A DNA stretch of 64,000 bases from the NCBI GenBank assembly GCA_037349105.1, contig JAYJMM010000026.1:1488001-1552000 (forward strand). Reading direction: 5' to 3'. Below, piece by piece: positions 11,358 through 24,300 of the stretch (position 1 is the first letter of the stretch; every line of letters starts with the position of its first letter). A model generated the notes under the pieces. It searched no databases. It was not told where the DNA came from and saw only the letters and a program-made list of their open reading frames with translations. The translations under genes and the position numbers were made by a program. Origin of the DNA: Limnomonas spitsbergensis (lineage: Eukaryota; Chlorophyta; Chlorophyceae; Chlamydomonadales).

Positions 11358-14300
11358 GATGTTAAGGAGCATTACACAGATGCGGCTCGCAAGTACCTGT
11401 GACGCATCCACTCCGTGGAAGGGCTCCATCAGCAGGGGGAGCTTGCTCGTCCGTTCGCCTCCCAAATGCGTGAAGTAAGCCGTGCCTTATAGGTTTGTGA
11501 AGTTCCATGGAGGAGGCCAAAACCAGATACCAGGGTCCTCTGTTCTCGTAGTTGTTAATGCCACAACTGATTTGCGCATGTAACTTGTCACAATCCAAGC
11601 AAGGCAGCATAGCACATAACGTGGTATGCAACTGCTTACAGCAGCTGGGTGTGTGAATGGTTGCCTGTAAGCGGGGCTCTGGTGCCGTTACTTCTCATGA
11701 TTTCTTCATTGCGTGCCCATGTGTCATCCTCCATTGAACACCGCCACTGGGAGTCCGTCGAGTGGCCACTACAGGAATAATTGGGACAGGAATTAGGGTT
11801 TAGGGTTAAGTCGGCCTACAGTCCATGCCTGGTCTGAGGAATAGGCTAGGTGCTGCACTGGGCCCCCTAGCTCGGCATGTCATAGACCATTTTGTAGATG
11901 ACACAATAGCTTAAGTGAGCACAATTAACAATGACTCCCTCACAATCATCTGTAGGTTGTCATGTTCGAGTAAGCTGCGTGTCCCTGACGTGTCGTGGGA
12001 TGAAGTTCCAGCTGAGATGACGGAGTCCAGCTGTGATATTTTGAAGGCAGCTGGCATCACAGCAGCTGTGGCCAAGAGGATGTGGAAGGTCCTGGGATTT
12101 ACAACGCCTGCTGATTTGAAGGTGAATCGGGATATGATCTGGATTACCCAATGGATCGGACTAGGATTAAGACCAACCTGGTCTGGATCTGAATCTGAGC
12201 AGAATAAGGATATGCCTGCTGGCCTGGATCTGCATCTGACCCGGAGTAGGAAGATGTGGGCTGATCTGGGTCTGATGAGAAAAATATGCCAACTGATCTT
12301 GATCTGGATCTGGATCTAAATCTGGATCTGGATATCATTCAGATTACGAAGATGTCTGTTGATCTGAATGTGCATTTGACTAGATGATGGAAGCTGCTAG
12401 GTGAAATTGATTTTGATGTCATCAGTTTTCATATAGCCGGCTGATCTGTTGTAGGCATAGGATATGCATCAGGTAGGAGATCACCTGTGTACCATGGACA
12501 GCAGGACAGGTACACTGAAATTCCTCGAGCTGTATCATTCAAGCCCTGGCTGACAGGTACACACTCGTAAAGCTACAATGCAGCTGTGCCACGGCCAACG
12601 GCCACAGGGAACTGGTGCAATAACTTGTTGCTTGGGCATCCGGCTGGTTAAACGGTGAAGGTTAGGTCCCCATCAGCCAGCCCACTGGGCTGAACCCAGT
12701 GATGGCTTGCGGTTGGCCGCCCAATGGTGACAGGCGGGCACCAAAATCAGCACTGATCACCATCACGCTGTTGATACCTGCACTTTGCTTGCAACTGGCA
12801 TCTGATATTGCATCCATATTTTGTGCGGAAGGTGCATGGACATATTGGTAAGGTAAGGAGCACGAAGGTAACACTTCAACATTTTGCCTCGTACATGATT
12901 GATCAATTCGTGCACGCCAGACCACCTTTGGGCGGTGTTGGGCCACCATCTCTGTGCAGCCAATGGGGTCCTAGCTTCGATGGGCCTAAAGCCAGTGGCC
13001 CAAGCAGCAGGCCTGAGTTGTTGCACCTGGACTACCTGGACCCTCCAGCCCTAGGCATACCGGTTAATGACTTATGTTGCTTGACTAGCTTCAGCTGATG
13101 CATCATGCAGATATTAATCTTTGTGCTAAATACATCTGAACCGTATGTGTGTGTTGCAGCAATTTGATGACGAATCCTTCGCCATCATGGCGTCAGACAA
13201 CCTCCCGCAGCTACAGATCAAGCGGCTGAAGTGTCTGGTGGAGCGTGTCCAAAATGATAAGTGTGACGAGAAAAGACAGGTACAGCATCATTTACTAGCC
13301 TTACCACTAACAAGCCATATTTAGGTACTAGGTGCTGCACTCCAACTGTGGGTCGTTTTGTTATTTTGTATCTGGTAGAGCTTGGATAACATCAAAACAA
13401 GTCAAGCAACAGCAGGTGTGTTTCAAGCCAGCCATTGTAAATGTACCTACATGTACTTTCAAGCGATAGGAGGTTATGTCTGAGCCTTTTACGAAATGCC
13501 TTTATGTACCTTCAAGCGATGTGAGGTGCATTCTTAGCCTGGGTTACTCGATGCCAAAACCGGTTTCCAGTACTAAGAGACCAGTCCGTGCAGTGGTACG
13601 TTCCAGTCCCATGCAACAAATGTGATGTATGGCTATTTTTAGAGCAAGCATGAAATTTCACACCCTGTTGCCCTTAAGACGGTTTTCTCTCGGTGGATTG
13701 TTTTTTGCTGCTGCACAGCTGGGATGAATACTGCTACTGAAGCACATGTATGGGGCTGCGCGATCTCCAGTAAAACTTCAATCATCTAATCAGATTAGGG
13801 CCTGACTGGAGATTACTTGGTCCCCTACTTGAAGAGGCACACCAATTCGACATATCTGCTGTTAGTTACGATCATTCATTTTTGCGTGCAGCATGCCACC
13901 TTTTCTAGGCCACTATTTTGCCACCAGTGGGACCATAGAAACACACCATGACCAGCAAACAACTGCTGACCCAAACAGAAAGGCGTGCTACGCCGGACCA
14001 CGCAGCTGTTGGCTTTGAGATAGCGGAATGATGATGAGGCACCATTAAAGAACTGAACTGCAATCTTTGATTCACGCCCCAATCAATTGATGTCAATGCC
14101 ATGCTTTTTAAATGCAAAGCAAATCTACGGTACCGGTATACGCCCATGTGGCACACAAAATTCCCAATTATGGATGATGTATCTATTATGCACCTACTTC
14201 ACTTCAATGCCCTCTTGACTACCTGCCATGCTGTATTGATTGTCAGGTTTCTATGAAGAACCTTACAACTGAAGACATGAGCGGAACGGGGTCTGCTGCT

Positions 14301-16175
14301 GGTGTATATGCCAGCCTCATCAATGACCTTTTCGTTGCCGTCAGATCGCTTCATTCCAACCATGAGGAAGGAGAGGAGGGAGATGCGGGAAAGGATATAG
14401 GGGCTCCATTCCTTCCAATCACAGTAGCCGACTTTATGAAGGTCGCCAACTCGGCTCTGATCAGCCTCCTGGGTTCCCCAGCAATTGAGGTGCAAGCAGC
14501 TGCTGCTAGAGCTTTGGGAAACCTTTCATCCAACGAGGATACCAGCATTCAGATCGCTTGTGCGAGTGGCATCCTGCCTTTGATCAGCCTCTTGGGCTCT
14601 CCATCCACTGAGGTGCAGACAGCTGCTGCAGGAGCTTTAAGAGACCTTTCCTGCAGTGATGAAACCAATGATATGAAGATCGCTAGCGCTGGTGGTATCC
14701 CGCCTCTGATCAGCCTCCTGGGTTCCCCATCAGCTGAGGTGCAAGCAGCTGCTGCAGGAGCTTTGAGACACATTTTCTCCAACAAAGATACCAGCATTCA
14801 GATGGCTTGTGCGAGTGGCATCCTGCCTTTGATCAGCCTCATGGGTTCCCCATCAGCGGAGGTGCAAGCAGCTGCTGCAGGGGCTTTGGGAAACCTTTCT
14901 TCCAGCGAGGATACCAGCATTCAGATCGCTTGTGCGAGTGGCATCCTGCCTTTGATCAGCCTCTTGGGCTCTCCATCCACTGAGGTGCAGACAGCTGCTG
15001 CAGGAGCTTTAAGAGACCTTTCCTGCGGTGATGAAACCAATGATATCAAGATCGCTAGCGCTGGTGGTATCCCGCCTCTGATCAGCCTCCTGGGTTCCCC
15101 ATCAGCTGAGGTGCAAGCAGCTGCTGCAGGAGCTTTGAGAAACATTTCCTCCAACAAAGATACCAGCATTCAGATGGCTTGTGCGAGTGGTATCCCGCCT
15201 TTGATCAGCCTCATGGGTTCCCCAACAGCTGAGGTGCAAGCAGCTGCTGCAGGGGCTTTGGGAAACCTTTCTTCCAGCGAGGATACCAGCATTCAGATCG
15301 CTTGTGCGAGTGGCATCCTGCCTTTGATCAGCCTCTTGGGCTCTCCATCCATTGAGGTGCAGGCAGCTGCTGCAGGAGCTTTAAGAGACCTTTCCTGCTG
15401 TGATGAAACCAATGATATCAAGATCGCTAGCGCTGGTGGTATCCCGCCTCTGATCAGCCTTCTGCGTTCCCCATCAGCTGATGTGCAGGCAGCTGCTGCA
15501 GCTGCTTTAAACTATCTATCCTGGGATTGCGACGACATCCAGGCCAAGATCGCTAGCGCTGGTGGTATCCCGCCTCTGATCAGCCTCCTGGGTTCCCCAT
15601 CAGCGGAGGTGCAAGAGGCTGGTGCATATGCTTTAAAACGTCTATCGTTGGGTCATGACAACCGGGCCAAGATCGGTATCGCTGGTGGTATCCCGCCTCT
15701 GATCACCCTTCTGGGTTCTTCATCAGCAGAGGTGCAAGCAGCTGCTGCGGAAGCTTTGAGAAACCTTTCATGTGAAGACAATGGCAACAAGGCAAGGATC
15801 GTCAAGGCTGGTGGTATCCCGCCTCTGATCAGCCTCCTGGGTTCCCCATCAGCTAAGGTGCAAGAAGCTGCTGCAGATGCCTTAACATCTCTATCGTGCA
15901 AGCACAAGAAAAGCAGCGTCAAGATAGTTAGCGCTGGCGGTATCCCGGCTCTGATCAGCCTCCTGGGTTCCTCATCAACTGAGGTGCAAGTACCATCTGC
16001 AAATGCTTTATACAACCTATCATGCTGCTGCCGTGGCGCCCACAGCGTCAAGATCGCTAGCGCAGGTGGTATACCAGCTCTGAGAAGGCTCCTGATTTCT
16101 CCATCAGCTGAGGTGCAAGCAGCTGTTGCAAGAGCTCTAACAAAGCTCTCGGGTGATGACGACAGCAACGCCTAG
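11358..16175 (+). CDS. Armadillo-repeat protein with helical N-terminal region
   Basis: Probable exons: 11358-11392, 11956-12121, 13160-13279 and 14247-16175 (stop TAG at 16173-16175). Phases agree at all three joints. The first listed exon is short and the true start lies further left. The N-terminal part reads SWDEVPAEMTESSCDILKAA and GITAAVAKRMWKVLGF, resembling a SAM-like or helix-hairpin fold (inference). Next comes FAIMASDNLPQLQIKRLKC. The last exon encodes about 14 armadillo repeats of about 42 residues, with the core GGIPPLISLLGSPSAEVQ, AAAAGALRNLS and a variable loop. Such repeats form a superhelix that binds partner proteins. No enzyme domain is present, so a scaffold role is likely but the partner is unknown. 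The downstream neighbour GLDH runs convergently. Confidence 0.85.
12122..12400 (+). repeat. Intronic repeats of GATCTGGATCTG / GCCTGCTG type
   Basis: Directly follows the donor of exon 11956-12121. Units contain ATGCCTGCTGGCCTGGATCT, GGGCTGATCTGGGTCTGATG, CCAACTGATCTTGATCTGG and TCTGTTGATCTGAATGTGC. They echo the exon end and donor region (GCCTGCTGATTTGAAG|GTGAAT). The link to the exon end is suggestive, not proven. Confidence 0.55.
14541..15500 (+). repeat. 372-bp higher-order repeat inside the armadillo exon
   Basis: The phrase ACCAGCATTCAGATCGCTTG begins at 14,541, 14,913 and 15,285, exactly 372 bp apart each time. Each unit spans three armadillo repeats (124 codons). The units differ at few bases, including some that change residues (for example Ser/Gly before DETND). 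This is a recent in-frame duplication in units of three repeats. Confidence 0.95.
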
Positions 16176-17281
16176 ATTGTTGGTGCCGGTAGCATCAAAG
16201 TAACTTGTCAGCCTCATGTGGCTCACTCTGGGACCGGAAATGTGCTTGATGCAAAAGGCGCTGTGTTAGCCATTTCCCATCCCAGGGTGAAGAAAAGCAA
16301 TTGTATCAGATTCGGTAGCCGGTAGGCACTTTTATTGTTGGAAACCTGTTTTCACACCCCCGGATTGTTGGTTCATCTCTCCTTTCCTTGAAGGTGCTCT
16401 GGGCCAACGCACTTTGGCGTTCTACATAGGCAAATACGTTGATGTTGCTTTACCTAAATACTAGCATGCCTGATATCCTTGATCAGGGTGATGATTGAAG
16501 AGGGAATTGAGCCACATCTACATTACATAAGCCTGGCCCTGAAATGTAACGGCTTGTGCCTGAGTGCTATCAGTTTGGACTTGTAGGTCTATCTTTTTAA
16601 AGCATTGCAGATTTCCCTGTACCGGTACTATGGACCTCCAGCTAGGCGCCCCTCGCAGTTGAGCCTTTTGAGCAGGGCCCAGAGGTATCCATCAGTATAT
16701 GACGTTACACCTCTGGCCTGTGCTGTGCTTCCCGGATGTGTGAAGAAGGCTTGAACTCTTGAAGTGGCAATCTAGGTCCCGTTTAATATTTGGCTTGGGT
16801 TTATCTGCTGCCTTGTGTGTTTACATCTAAGCCTTTGTTGCTGGTTGGCGGTAAGCTAGCAGGGAGATCATCTTGTTCTCGAACCTTGTTTGTTTTGGTG
16901 CTCAAACTGGCCCGATGAATCGCATGTCACCGGCATTCATTGACGGGCTTAAAATTTACACCTAGAGCTGTATTCACTTTGCTAGTCTATTTTAATGACG
17001 GGACACCTCTGGGCACTGCTTAAATAAAGCTCGTACACATCGGCAAACAAAAAGTCTGAGAAGGCACAAGAGGAAAGAAAGGAAAGCGAGTTCACCTTTC
17101 AAAACAATAACAACAAAAGGTTAGGCAAACCTTGTCCCCTGCCCATGTTAAAGAGTCCAGCCTTCAACAAGCTGAACTATATCTGCCCATTGATGCAGGG
17201 AACACAATGGGCAGATGTGCCCCTCTGGGATCAGCCATCCCCAAACTGCGTCAGGCGGCTGCATGACAGGTAGCGACTGAC
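16176..17281. other. Space between the convergent armadillo and GLDH genes
   Basis: Holds the likely 3' UTR of the armadillo gene. 16,655-16,730 contains an inverted pair around AGAGGTAT and ACACCTCT. There is no supportable exon. 17,263-17,301 carries a hairpin with an 11-base stem (GACAGGTAGCG / CGCTACCTGTC). Confidence 0.45.
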
Positions 17282-17458
17282 ATGCAGCCGCTACCTGTCC
17301 CAGAGGTGCTAGCACTAGTTGATGCAGCATACGAGCTGGCGCAGCTGGATGCAGCTGGCAGAGGGGACCCCCGAGATCCTGCCTCTGAACACAGGTCTAC
17401 GGCGGGCGCTGGCCAGGGGCCGCACCAGTCGAAGGGAGTGTGCTTGCGTGCGCACTAA
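17282..17458 (+). CDS. Possible small ORF, 58 codons
   Basis: ATG at 17282 and TAA at 17456-17458. The translation starts MQPLPVPEVLALVDAAYELA, which has protein-like composition, and ends in an Arg/Gly/Ser-rich tail. There is no homologue I recognise, no clear splice sites and no partner exon. It overlaps the right arm of a hairpin. It could be a chance frame or a fragment of a lost gene. Confidence 0.2.
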   Translation: MQPLPVPEVLALVDAAYELAQLDAAGRGDPRDPASEHRSTAGAGQGPHQSKGVCLRAH

Positions 17459-17881
17459 CTTAAGGCTGGGGCTCGGCGCCGTCGGCACGGCTGACACTCG
17501 AGGATGGCGCAGCGGTCAGCAGCGTGACGGACGGTGCTACCAACGGTGTTGGGCAAGGGGAGACGACGAGCATGTGGAGGATGCGCTAGCGTGAACGAGA
17601 GGCTTAGGGAGACAGGTTGGGCAGGCCTGCCGGAGGGCACCAAAGAGGCAAAGACTTTCAACAGCTGTAGGCTTGGATGAAAGGCTCTGGCTTTTGTTGA
17701 GGACGTTGTACGTATTATTAAGACCTAGATTTGTTGCTTTTCTTTGTCATCTTGGGGAATAGGCTTGAGAGGGGCAAGATACTGCGGGCTGCCTTTTCCT
17801 TTTGGGGGGTATTTCTCTCTCCATTGTGTTCTTCTTCTTCTTTCCCTCTTACCTTCAGTTCCTTTTCTTTTCTTCCAACGG

Positions 17882-17945
17882 GACAGTTGGGCGCCCACGC
17901 GGCCGAGCTTTCTTCAGCAGGGCCCAGAGGTGTCATGTCATTGAC
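17882..17945. repeat. Dispersed repeat, copy 2 (CAGTTGGGCGCC type)
   Basis: Same ordered words as at 6,122-6,190: CAGTTGGGCGCCCACGCGGC, CGAGCTTT, GGGCCCAGAGGTGT and CATTGA. It lies in the spacer downstream of GLDH, preceded by a pyrimidine-rich tract at 17,810-17,880. Confidence 0.7.
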
Positions 17946-18297
17946 TAACCGAGTATTTTATCATTACTGGTGCACACCCTTAAATGGTCTGAACCGTTTC
18001 GCACAGCTACCGAGTTATCAAACGACACAGTGAAGCATCATATTACAGTGCATTTCCGGGGTCTACTAAATGCAAGCCTTGGAGGAGTAACCAAGTTCTG
18101 GCTCAAAGATTAATTTACATGCGAGATCTCCTCGCAAGAGCGTGCATCAAGCCATATTTTGCTGATTCAGCGTTCACCCCAATGTCACAACCCAACCGAA
18201 AGCATGTCTTACAGCGAGCATGGTCAGTTTGCAGAGTGTTCTGCCAAGTTTGAAACCCGATGGCAGCCCATGCATAACATGTGTTTGCACGTCCGCA

Positions 18298-18335
18298 TCA
18301 GCTCATGGGCAGCACCTTGTCCAGGCTGAGCTGGC
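18298..18335 (-). repeat. Copy of the GLDH C-terminal coding end in its 3' flank
   Basis: Just past the GLDH stop, the minus strand reads CTGGACAAGGTGCTGCCCAT then GAGCTGA. That would encode LDKVLPMS-stop, next to the genuine LDQVLPMR-stop at 18354. It is a short duplication of the last coding bases including the stop codon. Confidence 0.75.
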
Positions 18336-18353
18336 GTACAAGATGTTCATGGA

Positions 18354-21300
18354 TCAGCGCATAGGCAGCACTTGGTCTAGCCACTCGTTGGCCAGAACAT
18401 TCTTGGGGTCCAGCAACGTTCGGTAAGAGTTAAACTGTGGACAGAGGGCAAGGGGAACAAGCAATTGCATAGCGGTACAGCAGGAGGGGGGGGTACAAAC
18501 GTAGAGGTGCATGGCAGGAGGGGCACAACAAAAGTTTTATAACGATGCATACCCGCTGGTCCCTGCTGCACCCTCGGGCTGAGGCAGGTAGGGAATGACT
18601 AGGCTCACTTCCAGCTACCATGCACAGCCAGGACCATGGTGCAGCCATGCCATCCTCCTATGTGAGGGGGCAGGAACATGGAACACGACAAGCTAGACAG
18701 GGGGAGAGAGATGGTCGTGTGGCAGGTTCGATCTCTCAACCTTTGGGTATGCATGCTACCAGCTTTGTACCACTGGACCGTTTCCCCCAACGTCAAAAGC
18801 TGAGGATCTATGGCTACCCAAACACGTGGTGTCGCACTGTCGCTCCCCAACGCCAGAAGCCCTCGTTCCTGATGCCCCACCGCACAAGCATTTCGAGGCA
18901 TGGTCATGCTCGAGTGCACAGGAACGGTATCAAAGAGCGCAACAAATAAATACAAAATGAGGAATTGAATAATAAATCTACCAAACGATAATTATACATT
19001 GTCGCATTGCGTGACTGGGAAACAAGCTTCCAGCCTCTTTTGCACCACGGCCCGGCTTGACCCCCCCCTGACACGGACACACATATTAGTTTGGAGGGGG
19101 TGGCGGAGGCTACTTCAAAATGAACACAAGCAAAGATAAGTCCACCTATGTCACAGGGTATCAATCTGTCCCCTTCTCCTGCATCCCAGCCAGACTTTGT
19201 GCAGCCGTGTCTAGCCCAATGCCATGTGCCATTACCTACGGCCGTCTCGCGCACACCTGCCATCTACAAATAACTACAATTCTTATAATGCACCCACCAG
19301 TGTCACTGGGAATCGAGCAGCCAATTTCTTCTGCATTCCAGCCAGACTCTGCGATGCCGGCTCCAGCTTGGCCCAGTGCCATGTGGCCCCATACTTGGCC
19401 ATCAAGCGATCCTGGACCAGCGGCGCATACTTGGTCTTGAACCTGAAAGACAAGGGTTCAAATTTGTGAGGCATGGCTCCGTGTTCAATCATCAAGGCAG
19501 CCGCCCCCTTTCATTATCTATATGTTTTATATTCAGTTGTTCCATGGTTCACGTTAAGCAGTTCACGCTCCATACATTAGATTGCAAGGATGCACACCAT
19601 CAGGCAGCGACCCATCAGCATGCCCAGATCTCTGGTGCATGCTCTGGTTCAGGTTTCATAACTGCTGGTTAAGGTTTATACAGTAGCAACATGCTGCCTT
19701 GCCTCCTCTTCCTTGTTAGGGATGGGAGGGTTCAAGCTATTAACCCATATCTAGCAATCTACTCCCTGGCCTTCTCCTGGTGAAGCTTCAGGGTTCAGGG
19801 CTCAAGGTAGTAACCCACATCTTTGCGACCTGCTCCCTCTCCTCCTGCTCTTCAGGCATGTATGCGATAATGCCGACCCAACAGTGCACACTGCCGGGGG
19901 GGCCTGCCGCAGGGCTCATGGCGCTGCTGCTGCCCGAGGTCCAGCGCTGCTCAATGGGTGACGGGGCAGGTACCTTGAAAACAGTTGGAGGGGGGAGGTG
20001 AAGGAGAGAGGGGTTATCTAACTACACAGGGTCTAGAGTGAACGGTTAGAGGAAGGTTCGTCAGGGGATCTAGTCACAGTGAAAGTGAGGGAGGTGGTTG
20101 AGGGGATCTGGTCACAAGTAAGGTGAGGAGGCGGGTCAGCAGTTGGTGGGAGGAGTCAGTAGGGACAATGGCAACCAGTCACAACCTGACAAACCTCGCC
20201 GCCCTAGATTGCTGGCAAGAATCCCACACAGAGAGCTCAGCAGAGGAGGGAGTGCCAAGTTGTGCCTCCTAGCCCGCAATATCACGAGATACCTTTATCC
20301 TCCATTCTCCAACTCAGTTCTACCTCTTACCCCCCCTTGCCCCCCTCCCCCCCCCCCCATGGTCGTTACCCACTGACTCCCCTCTGTCCTCACACTCTCC
20401 CCTCCACATCCATCCCTTATGGATAAATTCCAGCCAGGCCTCCATGTATTTTTGCCACGCGACATCTCACCCTCACCCCCCTATCCTAATACCAATGGTT
20501 TGGATGTGAGCAGATCAAGCCTACGTGTAGTGTTGCCTTGTACGTCAAGTGATACATACGTTCTCCCCCCTCACAACTTCCGCCCTATCACTCCCTTCCT
20601 TCCCTCCCCACTCTTGTCCTCACCCCTGCCTTTTTTATGTCAGCCAGCAACGCCTCCATGTATTCGATATCACGTGATCGCGAGGCAGGTACCTCTGCCA
20701 AGCTGTCGGCAACAAGGAATGCAGTCTGTAGGGGGGTGGGGCAAGTGGGCAGGGAGGGTGGGGGATGTGGGGGAGGAAAACAATGCAGTGCGTGGAGGGG
20801 CAAGTGGACAGGGAGGTGAGTCATGTGGGGGAGAAAAAATAATGCAGTGTGCAGTGTGTGGTGGGGCAAGTGGGCAGGTGAGGGATGTAGGGAACGTGGG
20901 TGCAATTAAAAGCGTGGGAGAGGGCATGGAATATGATGACGGGGCATGTGGATGCGAGACTCCTACAGCACGTGCACTACCGCACTCTTCCTGTGTTACC
21001 CTAACTGCCTGGGTGGTTACAAGTACCGTCATGGTTTCATGTTTGGAAACCATTCTGGACGCCGAGTGAGACTGAGAGTACGGTAGGCGTTTCGCGCTGC
21101 AAACTGCTTAGGGAATCACAGAAAACGCTGGAGGGCTGTTTCAGCCTGTAACCAGTTGTGACTTATGCACATGTATAACACATACTGTAGCCCATTATAC
21201 CGTGCTATGTAACACACACTGATTCTGCTGTGCAACGCAACCAAGCGGGTCCTGCCCGGCTTAGGAACTCAACCGATTCTCCCACTGACAACCCACCCGT

Positions 21301-24300
21301 AGGCGCCTAAATGCTCCGCTTTCACCAATGCGCACCATCACCATCCCGTTTTCCCCTCGCATTTCCCCCCTCGCATTCTTTGGTGCCGGAAGGCCGCGGC
21401 GAAGCCGGTGGTGTGTGTGGGGGGGGGCGCCGAGACCCCCGCCTGGGGGTCCGGGGACACTTTTCGCACACACACAAAACTGTCACCAGCCCCCTGACAT
21501 TGCAAACAGGCCCCATCCACCAGCCCCCAGCCCCGGCTCTCTTCCACACCTACCTCTAGCACTAGTCACAATGCCCCCCAGCCCTAGTCCCCCCTCAGAC
21601 CCGCCCTCCCTCCTGCTCCCACACTCCCCACTTCTGCCCCACCTCAGCCCCAGCTCTCTTCCGCCCACCCATGCAGCCCCCCTCCCACTCGCCCTCACCT
21701 CCATGACTAGCTGCTGTCCGCCACAATCAAAGCCGAGGATCTCATCGCTGTATCCCACACGCCTTCCGCTGCTCAGCCGCCAGAACTCCGCCTCAGCTCG
21801 GTTCACTTGGATCACCCAATCCTGCAGTGGGTGACAGACAGGCAGGATCCAGGGAGAGGGGTAACTAGTTAAGGATTGAGATAACAAGGGTTGAGGGTTA
21901 AAGGACTGAGCGTTCCAAGCTGGCTAGGTCGGTCTGGATGACAGAACCCCATGTCCAACATCTCAGCTTGTCACACCTCTACACATCACACCTTGGCAAC
22001 GCATTCTGTTGAACAGGCTAAAAGCCGGGAAAGCTTGACAGCTCAGCACACCTCACATTAGCAACGCACTCTGTTGACCAGGCTAAAAGCCAGGAAAGCT
22101 CAACAGCTCAGCACATCACACCTTGTTGACCGGGTTGATTGCCAGCATGGCGTCACGCAATTGTGTGGCTGACAGGCCCTCCACGTCCTTGGGCTGGGCA
22201 CCGGGTGCCTTTGAAAGGTACAAATCTGCGAGCCAGGGAGCAGCGAGGCCTCAGAGAAATACTAGTCTGTGAATGGGGTGGCAATCAGTGCTGCGCCAAT
22301 TACGGTCCTTACGGTGGCTGAATTACGTAGCTGAGATTCAGACACTGTAATTTGAAGGCAAATTCAGCTATTTTAACAGCAAGGGACTGCAATTCCTTCC
22401 ACAATTTCTGAACATCGACGTAATTGCACAGCACTGGTGAGAATGGGGCCATTAGGCGTACAAGTCAGGGTGGTCAGGGAGTGAGTCAGGAAAAAACGGG
22501 CGCGGGACAGAAGTACAGGTGTACAAGCCGGGGAACAACAAGCAGATCAGACATACAAGGGTGCGAGTTAGAGGGCGAGGAGACAAACATCTGAGTGTCG
22601 GGACCAAGCAACTTCAAACGACAGGGCAAGATGCTGGTGAGAGGAGATGGAGGTATATGGATGGGCATGGGATATTTCAGCGAAATCAACGTCTACCCAC
22701 CCCTAAGCGGCTTGAGCCTTTGCTCAGCCCCGGTCGCCGTCGGGCTCGATGCTTTCGTAGCGGCCTCAGCCTTAGCTTGAGCCGCGGTCACCGGGTTGCT
22801 GCGCACAACCACCACTGCGTCGGTGTACGGGATCCACATGTAGCGCAAGTGCTGGTTGTCCTTGAGCCACCTGCAAGGAAGTCACAAGGAAGCCAGTCAC
22901 AGGAAGTCACCAGGAAGTCAAAAGGAAGTTATTCACAGGAAGTCACAAGGAAGCCACCAAGGAAGTGATGGTTGAATTAGGGGCAGGGGCAGTAGAGTGG
23001 GAAAGGCAAGACAGAAAATGTGAGATTTTGAGGGAAATGCAAGATACCACCACTTCAGCAACTGTGTACGAGATTCATATGCAGCACACACATACTTGTT
23101 AAACACCAATGTTTTTTTGGTGTCCTGCTGCTGCCTTGGTGGAGTGCACAGCAGCTCTTGACCCGCACCCCGCATGTATACTGCTCGCACCTCGCATGGT
23201 TCTTCTTCACGTCTGCCACGGACAATGTTTCCGTTGTCTCCAGCAGCTGGTGGCGTGGCACACACTGCAGAGTCACCTGTGTCACCACACCCAGGGCTCC
23301 CAGGCCAACCTTGGCGAGGCTGAACAAATCTGGTTCATCCTTCCTGCGAAAACAGAGTCACAGGAGAGAGAGATAAGGATGCATGTGTGATAAGTATCCA
23401 AATTTCGGCATATTTAACATGAAAAAATTAGAATGATTACAGGATTTAGGGTTGAGGGTAAGGCAGGGCAAAACGTTGCAGGGAGGTGGCTTAGAGGTTC
23501 AGTTTTTCCTGAGCAACGAGCACCATTTACAGAGTGAGGAAAGGGTGGGCTCAGTCGTGGTACAGAGGGTGGGAGGAGCGGAGCTGCAGGAGGGAACAGG
23601 GCAGGACGGGCACAGTTTCAAGAAAAGGCAGGGCTTATGAGAAGAGGAAGAGATGAAGTGTGTATGTGTGTGTGTGTGTGGGGGGGGGGGGTAGGAGAGC
23701 ACAGGGGTAGGGGTGCGGGAAAGGACCTGGCAAAAACAGGTGTCTAAGTGCAAATGACTTGCAGGGATATATTTTCATCATCTAGGGACCAGATGAATTC
23801 ACAAAGTGCAATCATTGTGTCATAGAGGCCCCTACCAAACCCTGAACTCCAGTCATTTGCGCACTAGCTACCCTCTAATTATTTACCCGCTAGTCCTTGT
23901 CTACCCTGCAGCAACTCATTGCCTCCACACCTAAACATGACTTCCTTATCTACTCACTGCCTGTAGGTACCTCTTATCCCTGTCTACTATCCAAAAGTGC
24001 CCTCCTCATACCATATGGCCATATCTGCACACGAACCCTACTCCACAGTGTGACCATTACTTGATGTATATAACCACTTCCTAGTGGCCTTTCACCCACT
24101 CACCTTTCCCTCCCCTACCCAACCAGATTGGAAGGGAGCCAGGGGCGCCTAGACGCCCCATCCACGCACCTACCAGTAGCCTTTGCCTCCTAATCTCACA
24201 CGACCTTCACTCCCAACTGTCCCTGCCTTCCAGCTGCCCCAGCTTCCCACCACCTTGATTTCACTATCTGCGACCCACCTCCCACCCCTGCTGCGTTTCC

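Noticed and set aside
14351..16168. Minus-strand frames opposite the armadillo exon
   Set aside because: Antisense of the armadillo repeats; the peptides mirror the repeat period and have no independent support.
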